A stretch of 64,000 nucleotides of DNA, taken from Ruminococcus sp. 210702-SL.1.03 (GTDB taxonomy: Bacteria > Bacillota > Clostridia > Oscillospirales > Ruminococcaceae). Within the stretch, counting starts at the first letter, position 1; every line of letters begins with the position of its first letter. Of this stretch, positions 63,976 to 64,000 are shown piece after piece. The position numbers and the translations under genes were made by a program. Below the pieces are notes generated by a model. The model did no database searches, had not been told where the DNA came from, and saw only the letters and a program-made list of their open reading frames with translations. The stretch spans positions 1 through 64,000 of the forward strand of contig NZ_JAJCLZ010000011.1 in NCBI RefSeq assembly GCF_020559915.1, given 5' to 3'.

Positions 63976-64000
63976 TTAATTCTTCTTGAGATAGCCGAGA
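63976..64000 (-). CDS. Last codons of a gene entering from the right
   Basis: Read on the minus strand, the sequence ends LGYLKKN before a TAA stop, about 75 bp upstream of mgsA. Too short to identify; an alternative is that this is chance. Confidence 0.25.

Overview
The window looks like a chromosomal segment of a strictly anaerobic Firmicute of the Clostridia, most like Ruminococcus or a near relative in the Oscillospiraceae. This is inference, from strong AGGAGG-type ribosome sites, TTGACA/17/TATAAT promoters, a T-box leader, a TPP riboswitch, fermentation genes (AdhE, phosphoketolase, [FeFe]-hydrogenase maturases) and roughly 50% GC. No phage, insertion sequence, CRISPR array or rRNA operon is visible. 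It is mostly ordinary core genome.

Layout. 1-2.3 kb: tRNA-Tyr and tRNA-Thr, then a FucI/AraA-superfamily sugar isomerase. 2.4-7.3 kb (minus): phosphoketolase with a CcpA-like operator at its start point, a nitroreductase and an unknown membrane protein. 7.4-8.5 kb: a cupin-flavodoxin pair behind a MerR-type promoter with a 19-bp spacer. 8.5-12.3 kb: a small secreted protein followed by an FtsX-type permease and its ATPase, resembling a secreted-peptide/exporter locus. 12.3-14.9 kb: small membrane proteins, a TPM-like zinc-ribbon protein, a lipoprotein and a tiny independent transcription unit. 14.9-19.3 kb (minus): thiD-thiC-thiW-thiM-thiE under a TPP riboswitch with its terminator (pyrimidine made de novo, thiazole salvaged). 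19.4-26.2 kb (plus): CbiB-like and CobA-like corrinoid genes, an AIM24 protein, a membrane protein and a CsbB-YfhO-type surface glycosylation pair. 26.2-31 kb (minus): guaB, a Nudix hydrolase and a second YfhO. 31.2-34.3 kb (plus): a long structured leader with a terminator, then a TM1266-like protein, hydE and hydG.

34.3-45.9 kb (minus): an esterase, extracytoplasmic folding proteins (PrsA/SurA-like lipoprotein, anchored cyclophilin), cysS-cysE-pgsA-rimO, then rlmB with a degenerate P-type-ATPase-like protein. 46-50 kb: a gap with repeated GTTGAAAA motifs, a DUF3592 protein and adhE. 50.4-57.2 kb: a degenerate aminoglycoside-phosphotransferase-fold protein and a lipoprotein (plus), facing a three-gene operon of two dynamin-like GTPases around an M48-like protein that has lost its HExxH motif. 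57.2-63.5 kb (minus): a T-box leader followed by a six-gene operon containing both hisS and aspS. 63.5-64 kb: methylglyoxal synthase and the last codons of another gene.

The strongest candidates for undescribed biology are the dynamin/pseudo-peptidase/dynamin operon, the attenuator-like leader of the hydrogenase maturation operon, the pseudo-P-type ATPase, and the secreted protein beside the FtsX exporter. The gap 67-117 at the left end holds only a hairpin.
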